In this document: positions 24,595 through 35,241 of the stretch, piece after piece
Layout of the letters: each line of letters begins with the position of its first letter
How positions within the stretch are numbered: the stretch's first letter is position 1
Source: Obelidium mucronatum
Lineage: Eukaryota > Chytridiomycota > Chytridiomycetes > Chytridiales > Chytriomycetaceae
Reading direction: 5' to 3'
DNA: 64,000 nucleotides
NCBI GenBank assembly: GCA_025765595.1
Contig: JAIVFH010000005.1
Span: forward strand, 1 to 64,000
Position numbers and translations under genes: made by a program
The notes under the pieces: generated by a model
The model's input: the letters and a program-made list of their open reading frames with translations, nothing else
What the model was told of the DNA's origin: nothing
Databases searched by the model: none

Positions 24595-25275
24595 ATGTCC
24601 ACCACCGCCGCCCCAGCAGTCGCCGCTCAAATCAACCAAAACATCGACACCACATCCGTTCTTTCCAAGAAGCAACGCCAGAAGCTCCGCAGGAAAATCG
24701 CAGCTGAAAACAATGAAAACATTGAAAACATGAACCCAACAACACCAACCAAAGACTCGGAAACACCAAAGAAACGCGCATTCGAAGTCCAAAAGGAAGA
24801 AGACGAGCAAGAACACGACGGGAAAGAAGCAAAGAAGCCACACCGCTCGGATGATGATGACGATGATGATATCAACTCAGTAGCCAAGCAATTGCAGTCA
24901 CAGTCCGGCCTTGAGAGCTCCTTTGATTTTGTTGTTGACGTCCGTCAAGTCGAAGTATCCGTTTCACTTCCAAGATCCGATTCCAAATACAGTGACGAGG
25001 GTCTTCAGCGTGCGGAGGATGATTCCACCTCCCCTACTAGAACGGCGGAACCCACTCCACCCACAACAACAAGCACCGCTGCTTCTGTTTCCCCAAAGAA
25101 GCACCATCTTATCGATCCTGCATTCCTGTCTGCATTCTCTCCTCGTCTTGACCCTGTCCCAGAATCTCTCCTCGAAAACGCAACAAGCTCGCCAACCCTT
25201 ACTGCTGCGTCCACTGAAACTATCACTCCAATGAAAGTATTCATTGAAGAAAGTCCGCGCTACTTCCTCGACTGA
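24595..25275 (+). CDS. Unrecognised acidic/Ser-Thr-rich protein
   Basis: A single open frame of 226 codons begins MSTTAAPAVAAQ. It has a basic segment (SKKQRQKLRRKIAAEN), a run of seven Asp (about 86-92) and a Ser/Thr/Pro-rich second half (SPTRTAEPTPPTTTSTA, SPKKHHLIDPAFLSAFSP). It is probably largely disordered. I do not recognise a family. The frame stops at TGA 25273, but the same frame continues in coding-like fashion downstream (see next entry), so the true C-terminus may be a membrane anchor. Confidence 0.6.
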   Translation: MSTTAAPAVAAQINQNIDTTSVLSKKQRQKLRRKIAAENNENIENMNPTTPTKDSETPKKRAFEVQKEEDEQEHDGKEAKKPHRSDDDDDDDINSVAKQLQSQSGLESSFDFVVDVRQVEVSVSLPRSDSKYSDEGLQRAEDDSTSPTRTAEPTPPTTTSTAASVSPKKHHLIDPAFLSAFSPRLDPVPESLLENATSSPTLTAASTETITPMKVFIEESPRYFLD

Positions 25276-25629
25276 AACTTTGTCCGCGACATGCTGCGGC
25301 CGCCGAACCCCCTAAAGGAAGCCGCATGACGACAATCACTGTGGGTAAACTTGCACCTCCCACCCTTTGTAATCCACCTCCTCAAAACCCGCCTCAAACC
25401 AATTGTCCACCGTATTCTCGCTGAATCCATCTCTTTGAGTGGATCCCACCCTCTCTTGTATTCTGCTGCGAAATGGATTCTTGTGATTGGTGTCGCCCCA
25501 GTTTTGGTTTGGTGTTTGTTCTTGTCGGCTCCGTTTTTGATTGCTTTGGTGTTTTTGTTTGGAGTTGCAAAATGTAGACGATTTGTCGAAGATGTTAGAG
25601 ATGCTGTGAAGAGGGCTCTCGAGATTTGA
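25276..25629 (+). other. In-frame hydrophobic continuation after two TGA codons
   Basis: The frame of the preceding gene continues past TGA at 25273 and a second TGA near 25327 to a stop at 25627. It encodes NFVRDMLRPPNPLKEAA, then an amphipathic stretch and two hydrophobic segments (WILVIGVAPVLVWCLFLSA and FLIALVFLFGVA) with a charged end (RRFVEDVRDAVKRALEI). Composition looks coding. It could be a separate short gene, an exon joined by splicing I cannot place, or part of a gene broken by two TGG-to-TGA changes. Confidence 0.4.
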
Positions 25630-25884
25630 ATGAGTTTTTTCTTTTGGTAGCCTGTTACTATCCTCTTTTTTTTTTCTTTTTATTCAAGAAAGAATAAAAT
25701 CATGTAGTCTGCTTTTTTTCCCCAGATATTGGTGCAAACGAGATGGTATTTATTCAGTGGTATTGATCTTGATTTTAGACACAACTGTGGCTATCGGAGA
25801 AAAAAGCAAACTAAAAATAGATAAAGTTCTTGGCATCTTAAAACCAGCCTAAAACTGTGGCTATCGTAGAAAAAAAAAACTGAA

Positions 25885-28800
25885 ATGAAAAAAAATCAAT
25901 CATCAATCACCTCAAGTATGGTCCTCTTTGCGTTTCTTGCATCAGCGTCTCTCATTCATGCAGCCGCTGTCTGTGACAACTCCCCACTCACTTCCTATCC
26001 ATACGGGAAGAATTGTGGCGATTACGTCGACTCCTGCGGCAAGCACATTCAAAACCCTCAATCTTGCTCAACTTCAGAAACCTGCAACAATTTTGCATGT
26101 TGCCCAAAGGTTTCAACGTACCCAGCTGGTTACAACTGCGGCGCTTACCAAAACGAGTGCGGAAACACTATTCAGACTCAGTCTGTATGCGCCGCTTCTG
26201 AAACTTGCAACAACTTCAGCTGTTGTGAGAAAGTTCTTGCATATCCATTGGCCAAAGAATGTGGGGCATACACAAACGCTTGTGGCAACACCATTGCCCC
26301 TGAATTCCAGTTATCAGTGCTCAAACGGCCAAGTCTGTAACGCCAACTTTATGTGTGAATGCCCAGCCGTTACTCAGTATCCATCCGGCAAAAACTGTGG
26401 CGCATACCAAAACCAGTGTGGAAACACAATCACAAATGTTCAAACTTGTTCAAATGGCCAAGTGTGCAACCCAAGTCAGTTCAAAGTGTGAATGCCCTGC
26501 TGTTTCGCAGTATCCTGCTGGCAAAGAATGTGGTGCCTATCAAAACGCTTGTGGCAACACCATCGCGCTTCAGGCTCAAGCTTCATGTACAAACGGCAAA
26601 GTCTGTAACGCCAACTTTGTGTGTGAATGTCCAGCCGTCACTCAGTATCCGTCAGGAAAAACCTGCGGCGCTTACCAAAACCAGTGTGGAAACGCGCTCG
26701 CTATCGCAAATATTGGGTCCTGTTCCAACGACCAAGTCTGCTTATCAAATCAGTGTGTTTGCCCTGCTGTTGATCAGTATCCTAGCTGGCAAAGAATGTG
26801 GTGCCTATCAAAACGCATTGTGGTAACACCCTCTGCCCTTCAGGCTCAAGGCCTCAGTGCTACAAACGGCAAAGTCTGTAACGCCAACTTTGCATGTGTG
26901 AATGTCCCAGCTGTCACTCAGTATCCAGTCAGGCAAAACCTGCTGGCGCCTACCAAAACCAGTGTGGAAACGCGCTCGCTAACGCGAATATTGGATCCTG
27001 TTCCAACGACCAAGTCTGCTTATCAAATCAGTGTGTATGTCCTGCTGTTTCGCAGTATCCTGCTGGCAAAGAATGCTGGTGCCTATCAAAACGCTTGTGG
27101 CAATACTATTGCCCTTCAGGCCCAGGCCTCGTGCTCAAACGGCAAAGTCTGCAACGCAAACTTTGTGTGTGAATGTCCAGCTGTTACTCAATACCCACCG
27201 GGAAAAGAATGTGGAGCTTATACAAACTCATGTGGGAATTCAATCCCCTTGCTCAACAGAAATCTTGCCCAGCCGGTCAGCAGTGCAACTCCGACTTCAC
27301 GTGCAGTTGTCCACCTGTGAACTACTATCCCCCGGGTAAAACTTGTGGTGAATACACAAACAGCTGTGGTAACTCGCTCCCGAATCCCTCGTCTTGCTCA
27401 ATTGGAATGGTTTGCAGCAGCAACTACTGCGTCTGTCCGGCGGTGACTGAGTACCCACCGGGTTTAGAATGCGGATACTACAGCAATTCATGTGGAAATA
27501 GTATCACCCCTAAAGCATTGCCCGCTTCCTGGTCAAGTGTGCGGAGTCTTTAAACCAAACGTTTGCGGTACCCCCAAACTTGACGGAGATTACATCAACG
27601 CCATTATAGCTGACATTGCGATTATGCCACCCAAGTGTGCTCCGAAGGAATGTCTTTCCGCCGTATGTATTTTATCGATTTATTTTTGAAGTATACCTGA
27701 CGTTTTCTGTTCTCAGATTCCCAACATGGACTCATTCCTGAAGGCCAACAAACCTTCATCCAGTGATTTGGACGGCGTATGCGATAATTTGGGTGGTCTG
27801 TCATCGTACAAGGAATGTATTGCTAAATCAGATCCGAACTGCCTGACTGGAAATGAAAACCGAATCGACACCTTCGTGAGTAAAAGCTGCAATCGCGAAT
27901 ACAAATATACTACTTTATTAATAAGCTGACTTCAAACTTCATTTAAAAAAAATATCTTAAGGCTTCGACTTTCTCAAGTCACTGTGACAAACTCCAAAGC
28001 AAACCAACTCTCGAGGCGATTTCCGTTGGGCAAAACGGCGCACCCATCATAACTTTGTCTCTAGAAAAGGGCGAAGGTGTGATTGCATCGGCTTCGATCT
28101 CCATTGACGGTGGAGCAGGCTACTTACCTTTGAAGGCTATTCGTAATCAAGGGCGACGTCGTGGAATCTCAGTTTCCTTTGAAGCGCCAAGCTTCAAGTA
28201 TCCTTCATGCAAAGTCTTTCAGATATGGGTTTCATACACCGTATGCCGTGGAACAATCGACTCTGTGCAAGGAAAGTGTTTGGGCGAGGTATCAGAGCAT
28301 GTCAAACCAATGACGATTGATCCAAAGCAAACCCCATTGTCGTCATGCCCTTCTGTGTTTAATTGTGGAAATTTTTCAGACGGCTGTACAACGGTCTCGT
28401 GTGGAACTTGTCCCAATGGTACCACTTGTGGTTTGGCTACGGCTAATATTTGTGACAAAGCCACATCCACAACAACAGTCGCAACTAAGTCTAATACTAC
28501 TACTACTACGGCTACTACTACTAACACTACTACTACTTCTACTACTACTGCTGCTGCTACTACTGCCACATCAGTGTCCCTTTCTGGCCCATCGGATGCG
28601 ATGAAATCCACGACGGAAGTTACCGCTTCGTCATCTGCACCGTCCACTGAAAACGTTTTTGATTCAACTACTAAAACTCAGTCTCCCGGAACTGCAACCC
28701 CTCAACTTTCAAACACACAAGATACGCCCAAGGCACCAGCTCCAACTCCACCCCAGCCGCCTCAGGCAGGTATCGTGATTAATGCTGGAGGTGCCGGGAA

Positions 28801-28990
28801 CTCTAAAATCTCATTCGGATCCATAACCATCAATGGTGCAAGTGGTGATGATAGCACCAATGGACTTACAAACATTGCCATTGTGAATGAATCTACTGAT
28901 GTTGTTCAGAATGTTAATTCAAAGGGAGGTGCTTCCCACATCCAAATCGTGAATGAATCCTTCAATGTGATTCAGAATGCTGGGCGTTGA
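25885..28990 (+). CDS. Secreted cysteine-rich modular protein, Thr-rich stalk
   Basis: A signal peptide is clear (MVLFAFLASASLIHAAAVC after a short polar start). About twelve modules follow, each about 45 residues, with the core YP-x-GK-x-CG-x-Y-x-N-x-CGN and about six Cys per module. Then comes a Cys-containing region (from about 27550) with small introns at 27663-27716 and 27876-27961, one more Cys module (FNCGNFSDGCTTVSCGTCPNG), a Thr stalk encoded by ACT repeats, and a Gly/Asn-rich end with the repeated phrase IVNES. No GPI signal or transmembrane helix is visible at the C-terminus. Single-base insertions break the frame many times, most densely at 26760-27090. I know no named domain with this spacing. 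An extracellular matrix, adhesin or carbohydrate-binding role is only a guess. Confidence 0.75.
25985..27520 (+). repeat. Array of twelve ~135 bp cysteine-module repeats
   Basis: Module cores begin near 25998, 26122, 26246, 26380, 26512, 26648, 26778, 26922, 27053, 27191, 27327 and 27462. From 26500 to 27150 the array has a two-module period of about 270 bp. An A-type unit (ACGNTIALQAQASC) alternates with a B-type unit (QCGNALA-x-ANIGSCSND), and copies are nearly identical, which indicates recent unequal exchange. Confidence 0.85.
28485..28566 (+). repeat. ACT trinucleotide-rich tract (poly-Thr)
   Basis: Imperfect ACT repeats with interruptions GCT, AAC and TCT encode the Thr-rich stalk of the cysteine-rich protein. 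Length variation between strains is likely. Confidence 0.85.
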
Positions 28991-29050
28991 GTTGGAATTA
29001 TTCTTTTTTTAAGCAGTTTTTTAGTTTAATAAATTTGTTTGCCACGAATA

Positions 29051-30798
29051 TCATGTATGCGAACGACCATTTGGAACCACAACTTTCACCCCAATTCTTG
29101 GAACATACACCGCCTCTGTATCCCGATAATCCACCTTTGCACCACCAATTTCTTCCACTATTTCCAATGTGGGAACCATCTTGGCAGTTTTGACTTGCAT
29201 AATCTGGGTGGGGAGTTCCAGTAGCGCGCCTACTTTTCCCGGCAAAATCTGCTCAACAACGGCGCGAACAACGTTGTCTGTCAGGAAACTGCACGGTTGC
29301 GGAACAGTGCCCTTTCGAAGATGTGCTGCTCGTACTGTAACTCTTGTGACAAGAACACGCTGCATTGATCCGCCATAAATGCTTTGGTTTCGCCAGGAGG
29401 AGCTCAGACATGACAGCGTCCGTGATGCCACACGGAAGATCCAGCTCTTCTAGGTTCGGACAAAAATTCAAGAGTTGTTCGATGATTCCTTATGATTTGA
29501 GAAGTTGCGGTAAGAAAAGTAGAGCAGTATCGTGTCTAATTAAAATTTACCTGGATTTAGGCCTTGTGTGTGCCCTGAGATATCCAGGGCTCTCAAATCG
29601 GGGCATTGCTTCATGATGGACAGGAGTCCTTCACACATCTCGTCCAAACTCCAAGTTTGATTTGGGTCGTATTCACCTTTAAACGCATTTCTGCCCACTT
29701 TGCTTTTCGCTGTCAGCTTGCGGCTGTTTTTCAATTACAGAATTTACAGACCCCAGTTCAAATGGGTCCCCAGTGGGCGGTGGGTATGAAGCCGGTGGTG
29801 TCAAAATCAAATCTTGCAAACAACTACCTCCCCGCTCAGCAATCAAGTTAAACCCAACATGATCCATCTGTTTTATACATCCCGGAAAGCGAAGACTGAC
29901 AAGAGATTCACGAGGGCATTTTCGTAGAATGTCGATCAAGAATGAGTCTGGAAAGGCGAGACACCCAGGGCCGATGGTCAGAGACTTTAAGCGAGAGAAT
30001 TGAACGCGTTGATCGAGTCCGCATGTGCCTGGGTGGATGATTTCTGGGTCGTGGAAACGTGAATCGGTGGAATCCAGATACATTCTTTCAAGTGTTGGCG
30101 AAACTCTGGGAGTAGTTTCTACATAAACCAGACGATTTTGCTTAAATGCAGTTGTTTTTTACCTTCGAATCAGTTCTCGTAACGTATTCCAACTCTGGTA
30201 AGGTGTCACTTCTTCCTCATCCAATACAATATCTGACACCTCCAAACTTCTGACACATCTGCGATAGTCAATCAATGTTTCTTGATCTGAAGATTTGGAC
30301 ATCAGTTTCAGAAGTCTTTTGAGAACCGGGCCGGAGGTTCCCGTTAGAGAGATGTTCTGTTAAAGGTAGATTAATCAATTTAATCACGATCATCCTGTTA
30401 TTGCATCCACACACCTGATACATTCGCGAAGTAGTTGCAGCCATAAAACACCAGTTGACCAGTAAACATTGTCGCAAAGTCTCTTCGTCGTCAATATACT
30501 TCAGGATTTTAGGCACAACCAGCGGCAGCTCGGAGTCAACCACGCGCAGATATTTGATTTCGATTTTTGTCCGCATAATTGGACGTAGAGTTAATGTAAC
30601 TGGAAGCGTGTCTCGCGTCGGTGATTTTAGTGAGAAAGGAGTTATTGGTGTGACTGAGGCCTCTGTGACCAGTTTCGGTGGGCCTTCAGATTGACTAGAC
30701 TTCTCTTTGATTGAACGTTTAGCCGTAGAGAGTGGTACATTCTTTTGTGGCGACGGAGAGTCAGTGAGATCCAGGTCTTCGAATTCAGAAGTGTCCAT
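29051..30798 (-). CDS. F-box/LRR-like protein
   Basis: ATG 30798 opens an exon with a disordered, phosphorylatable N-terminus (DLTDSPSPQKN) and an F-box-like segment: ELPLVVPKILKYIDDEETLRQCLLVNWCFMAATT, about residues 90-123. After introns near 30360-30415 and 30118-30162 come leucine-rich-repeat-like units typical of Amn1/F-box-LRR proteins: RLKSLTIGPGCLAFPDSF, CPDLRALDISGHT and CPNLEELDLPCGITDAVM. A frame break near 29390 precedes the last segment, which ends at 29051. By family it would be a substrate adaptor of an SCF ubiquitin ligase. The substrate is unknown. Confidence 0.72.
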
Positions 30799-31122
30799 CA
30801 CTCTCTATTTAATATCACTATTTATCGCCATCACTTTGACATGTCTACAAAACTCTAAAAAACATTGAAAACAGCAATGAAAATTAATGTGTAAATTCAA
30901 TAGCAGACTTAAGTGCTAGATGGATCTGTATTTAAACTCATACCATGACTCCAAGTGTTTGGGAATAATCAGTGCGTCACATAGTAACTAATAAATGTAG
31001 ACATTGGTCTTTCAAACAGTTTGATTCACGCACGGTGCATTGCGAATAAGATTTGAAATTCCAAAGCATAAAAGGTGCAATCAGTCGCGTGCAATGACAT
31101 CAGAAAACAAGAAACCCGAAAA
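30799..31122. other. Divergent intergenic region
   Basis: AT-rich spacer between the F-box/LRR gene and the aldo-keto reductase. No further feature is supported. Confidence 0.5.
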
Positions 31123-32134
31123 ATGACTATTGACAACACCCTGATCACTCTGAACAATGGAATTCAGATCCCGAAGCTTGCATATGGAACAGGAACCAAG
31201 TGGAACAAGAATGGCCCCAAAGTGCCAGGATCTGAACTGAAGCAAGGCGAAGAAATCAACCAAGATCTCGTGCAACAATATTCTCTCAGCTCTTCGTGCT
31301 GGATTCACTCATATTGATACTGCTGAAGGATATGGAACTGAAGCTGAAGTTGGTCTGGCAGTGGCCCAGTTTTTGAAGGAAACTGGAAAGCCCAGATCTT
31401 CCCTCTTCATTACGACCAAGGTATAACAATTTATAAGAGGGTTGTTCTTTTAAGAATAATGCGTTCAACCAATATTGTTTAGATTCGTCCACCACCCAAA
31501 GATGTGACTGGATCCATTTCGGCACAGTTAAAACGTCTTGGTCCAGCAATCGAGTATGTTGACTTGTACTTGATCCATGCACCCTTTTGGGATTACACGA
31601 CGTCCCACCCAACTCTCAAGCAAGTATGGTCTGAGCTTGAGCACCTCGTTCTTGAAACAAAGCAAGTCCGTGCCGATTGGTGTTTCCAACTGGAGAATCC
31701 AAGACTTTAAAGCCATCCAGCAGTTAAATCCCAAGATTCAACCTGCTGTAAACCAGATTGAGTTCCACGCGTACTTTCAAAATCCAAAGCTCCATCGTTT
31801 CCTTGAAAATGAGCTCAAAACTGGCGTTGTTACTGCAGCGTATGGCCCATTGCAACCGTTGATTGCTTTTTCGGAAAGCGGTTCCGTCAAGGCAATCGTC
31901 GATAGAATTGCTGCAACCAAAGGTACCAATGTTTCAGGGACTCAAGTTTTGCTTGCTTGGGGTTGGGCGCGAGGCATTATCCAGGTCACAACAAGTTCCA
32001 AGGAGGAAAGACTGAAGGAGGCGGTTGCGGCGTTGGAAATTTCCCTGTCACAAGAAGAAGTGGAAGAAATTACCAAGGCAGGTGAAGTCTTGAATTTGAA
32101 GAAGTACATCACCAATCAGCAATTCGACGACTAA
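31123..32134 (+). CDS. Aldo-keto reductase (alpha-keto amide reductase type)
   Basis: NADPH-dependent carbonyl reductase of the AKR fold, most like the yeast YDL124W/AKR3 group by the start (GIQIPKLAYGTGTKW). Exons 31123-31420 and 31483-32134 flank a 62 nt intron, and the protein is about 315 aa. Catalytic tetrad residues are visible: Asp and Tyr in HIDTAEGYGTE, Lys in FITTK, and His in YLIHAPFWD. Cofactor-side blocks IGVSNWRIQDF, VNQIEFHAY and QVTTSSKEERLKEA follow. Extra bases near 31273 and 31673 shift the frame, and both junctions otherwise match the family. A paralogue lies at 43692. Confidence 0.9.
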
Positions 32135-32340
32135 GTAAATCGCTGCAATGTTCACCAAATGTTCTCCTTGAAAATTGATGATTTGCAATAAATGTAGCAG
32201 AACTTTTTTTTCATGAATCCAGTCCGATAGTAGTGTGGCTGGTTGTGTTATTTCTTGCTCAGCCCCAACTTGGCACCAAACAAGTATAAGAACAGAGTCA
32301 ATTGAACCACCAATCACCAAAAAAACGCAAAAAACGCAAA

Positions 32341-32547
32341 ATGAGCATCTTCGCATCTTCAAACAAAGTGCAATCTGCAAGGGCCGTAGAAAACAGCCCG
32401 AATGTACCCAGCAAGGAGCCTGCTTCTGTTACTGACATCCAGCACGACGAGCCTACTCCACGTCCATCAATCTCTGAATCTATTGTTTCTTACGTCCAAA
32501 CGGCAATAGGAATCCCAAACCTGGACCTTGACCCAATCACCCTGTAG
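32341..32547 (+). CDS. Possible small protein, 68 aa
   Basis: ATG 32341 follows an A-rich leader, as with other genes here, and opens 68 codons (MSIFASSNKVQ...IGIPNLDLDPITL) without recognisable domains. It may be a genuine short gene or the first exon of a longer one. Nothing beyond frame and context supports it. Confidence 0.35.
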   Translation: MSIFASSNKVQSARAVENSPNVPSKEPASVTDIQHDEPTPRPSISESIVSYVQTAIGIPNLDLDPITL

Positions 32548-33264
32548 TTTTTAGAAACTCAACATAGGCTTATTCGATCCATTCAAAATAAATACAATTG
32601 TGAATAATTTAATATTTTTTTCAGATTTATTTTTCTATTTGTATTATTTTATTTGTAGTAATGCTACACTCGTCACTGAAAACCCCGTCGTCGTCATCGC
32701 CTTCGTCTGCGGAACTGTTCATCAACTCTGACCAAATTGGATCGATAAAAGCTCTGTCCGATGAGGGTGGCGAACTCAAGCTGTTAGTGAAGGGTGCGTC
32801 TTCCGCTGACGATGTTCCTTGCTTTGCTTCTGACTGAGCCTTTAGACCACTGGTTTTCCTTTGATAAAACAACTTCAGTCAGAGTCGAAATATGTCTTTG
32901 GACTGCAAACGGGGTGGAGGTGATGTACCATTGCCTCTGGCTAAATTGTTAAACAACATACGAACAGATATCCCTCACGCCAACGACGGCCAGTTCTGAT
33001 GTCCAAAAACCCCATATTTCAATCACGCATCTCTCGCACGAAGAAGCCCGTCTTTTTAAGACGGTCTTGAATGACAGACCAACAACCTCACTGTTCAACA
33101 GACTTTTAACGAGAGAGAAAGCTGACCGAAGTTCAAACAAAAGAATTCTGAACGTGGACTCAATTGCTTGTTTGAAAGTGCTCCCGCCGTGGCCACTGCG
33201 TCCAGTTTCTGCAGAAGTGGTGTGTTATATGATGACTGTGATCTGTGCTTATTGTTTTCGTTAG
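32548..33264. other. Region upstream of the GATA gene, first exon unresolved
   Basis: Several short open frames occur on both strands (for example 32627-32872 minus, Ser/Asp-rich) but none is clearly a gene. The first exon of the GATA factor should lie here. A possible donor occurs near 33220 and the acceptor TTCGTTAG ends at 33264. Confidence 0.4.
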
Positions 33265-34870
33265 GATCCAAAGGCTTCAACGACTTTAAGACAACGGAGA
33301 CCGTCTGCTGCTGCTGCTCATATATTACAGCCCCAACCTTCGCACGATAACCACCTTTTACATCATCAACATAGAAAGAGTCTCCCCGCCACACCACAAC
33401 TACCCACCCAACCAACGCCTCAAGAGGCTCTTCATAAGCGAGTAGATGCCGTTCTATCCGCCCAAAGTTTCCCATTACAGGAGCAGCCGGCCTTTCCTGT
33501 CCAGTCAAACGCAAACCTGACACTTGGTTTCAGTCCAACACCATTCACTCCTCAAGATTCTGCCACCCTTCTAACACCAACAGCCATTGATCCTCTACCC
33601 ACTTCATTCTCACCTACGTTGAAGCCATCAACCGTGAACGACACAGCTGCAGTCCCTAGCCAAGAGATTGCACACGTTGTATCCTCGCTACCAACAACGA
33701 CAATCAACGACGCTGTTGCATCACTTCCAACAACTTCTCTCCCTTCAATCGCGTTACCGACATCTTCGGGGGCGAATCTATCAAGCACTGTTGTTCCAAC
33801 AGCGTCAACGGCGGCTTCAACAGCATCGCGAAAACGTGGTCGCTCCACTGCCTCAGAACAGGTTGGAAAATCGGCCGTCAGTTCCAACCCCGCAGAGGTG
33901 GCCCCGGCTGCAGCAAAGCGCGCGGCAACACGGGAGAGCAAGAAGAAGGTTGGCACAATCATCGTTGTTTCAGAAAAGGACGCGATTCATGCAGGAGATT
34001 TAGTGGGCAGCCTCGAAAGCAGCAGCAGCAGTAGTGCTGGTGGTGCCAAAAACGCGACAGAAGAAGAACAGATAACAGAGGAAGGATCGATAGAATTCAG
34101 TGCTCCAGCCGATCGAGAGACTGTTGTTGGAAACGAGACACGTCTTGCTTCTGTAGTGGGGGCATTAGGCCCTGTTGATTTGCCATCAGTGGAGCTGCCA
34201 ACTGCCGGCGATGCCACTGTCGTTGGGGTTGAGCAGAATAGCAATAGCATAACTGAAACTATTGTCCCTGCTCAACCTCGTTCCGCAAAGTCACCCACTT
34301 CCTTGCGTATATCTCGGAGAAACAGCAATGCAGCACCTATACCGTCGCCGATTGTTACTGCGATTCAGGAGGAGCGGCGTCCTTCACTATCAGCGTCCGA
34401 AACTGAGCCACTGCGCTCAGAAAGCGTCGGCTCGGGAAATACAATGCAAGTAAATCCAGAACAAGAACTGGAAGAGGGTGAAATGCCAGATACACCTTTA
34501 GATGCTGCTCCGGCACCGACTCTGTCTGGTGGGGGTATGAAACCAAAACGGGAAAAAAAGGAACGTGGAGCAAGTGCCAAAAATCGAGACAAGACTGTGA
34601 ATCAAGCTGTAGCTTCGGTGGTTGCAGGAGCAGGATCCGTCTCTGATTTGAGCGAGGGGGGTGACTCTGGTGCTCCTGCTGGGAAACCAGAAGACGGTCC
34701 CAGAAGATGTCTCACATGTAGCGCAACTCAGACGGTTTGTGCCCTTTTTTACTGACTATTCTCACAGACTAAAAATCCATTACCCACAGCCAATGTGGCG
34801 CAGAGGGCCTCTGGGACAAGGAACCTTGTGTAACGCATGCGGAGTGAAGTGGAGCAAGAAAGTCAAATGA
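33265..34870 (+). CDS. GATA-type zinc finger transcription factor
   Basis: The C-terminal end is a GATA finger split by a 55 nt intron (34735-34789). CLTCSATQT in the first exon joins [18 protein letters not shown] in the second, giving C-x2-C-x18-C-x2-C with the DNA-contacting W-R-x-GP and LCNACG blocks. The protein stops soon after a basic tail (VKWSKKVK). The 490 upstream codons are Ser/Thr/Pro/Ala-rich and disordered, with a basic patch ([17 protein letters not shown]) and an acidic stretch ([12 protein letters not shown]). The 18-residue loop is like plant and WC-2-type fingers rather than the 17-residue AreA/Nit2 loop. The 5' end is not resolved. Targets are unknown, although a GATA-like AGATAA occurs at 41631 upstream of the permease. 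Confidence 0.85.
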
Positions 34871-35241
34871 AGCGTTGACGTTGGCTTGAAATAAACTATA
34901 ATTATCTTAAATGCACAACACATTCTTCAATTCCAAGCCCTCCATCATAAAAGATGAATCAAAAGTTAAACTGTAAAGTGTACTCTCAGTAATGGTAAAC
35001 CTCAGGACCCTTGCGCGGGGGGGGGGGCTCGTGGGAAGGCTGGACCTGTGTGGGACTGTTTAGCCAGAGAAATTGGTATTTAATCACTTCTCGCAGTAAC
35101 CCCTTTTCTCGTTGATAAGAATAAACTATTTTTCATCTTTCACTTTATCAACTCAAGTTACAGGATGTTTCAAAAGAAACATCTGCCGTGGTTTTTTCGC
35201 CGGAGTGCCACCTTGGAAAGTTTTTATTATTTTGGTTCCGC
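34871..35241. other. Intergenic, includes a G run
   Basis: Between the convergent GATA gene and the next minus-strand gene. A run of about eleven G's lies near 35019-35029. Nothing else is supported. Confidence 0.5.

Noticed and set aside
25273..25330. Selenocysteine or reassigned TGA
   Set aside because: Other genes in the window end at TGA, no SECIS-like structure was recognised, and the protein is not a known selenoprotein. Kept only as a structural oddity.
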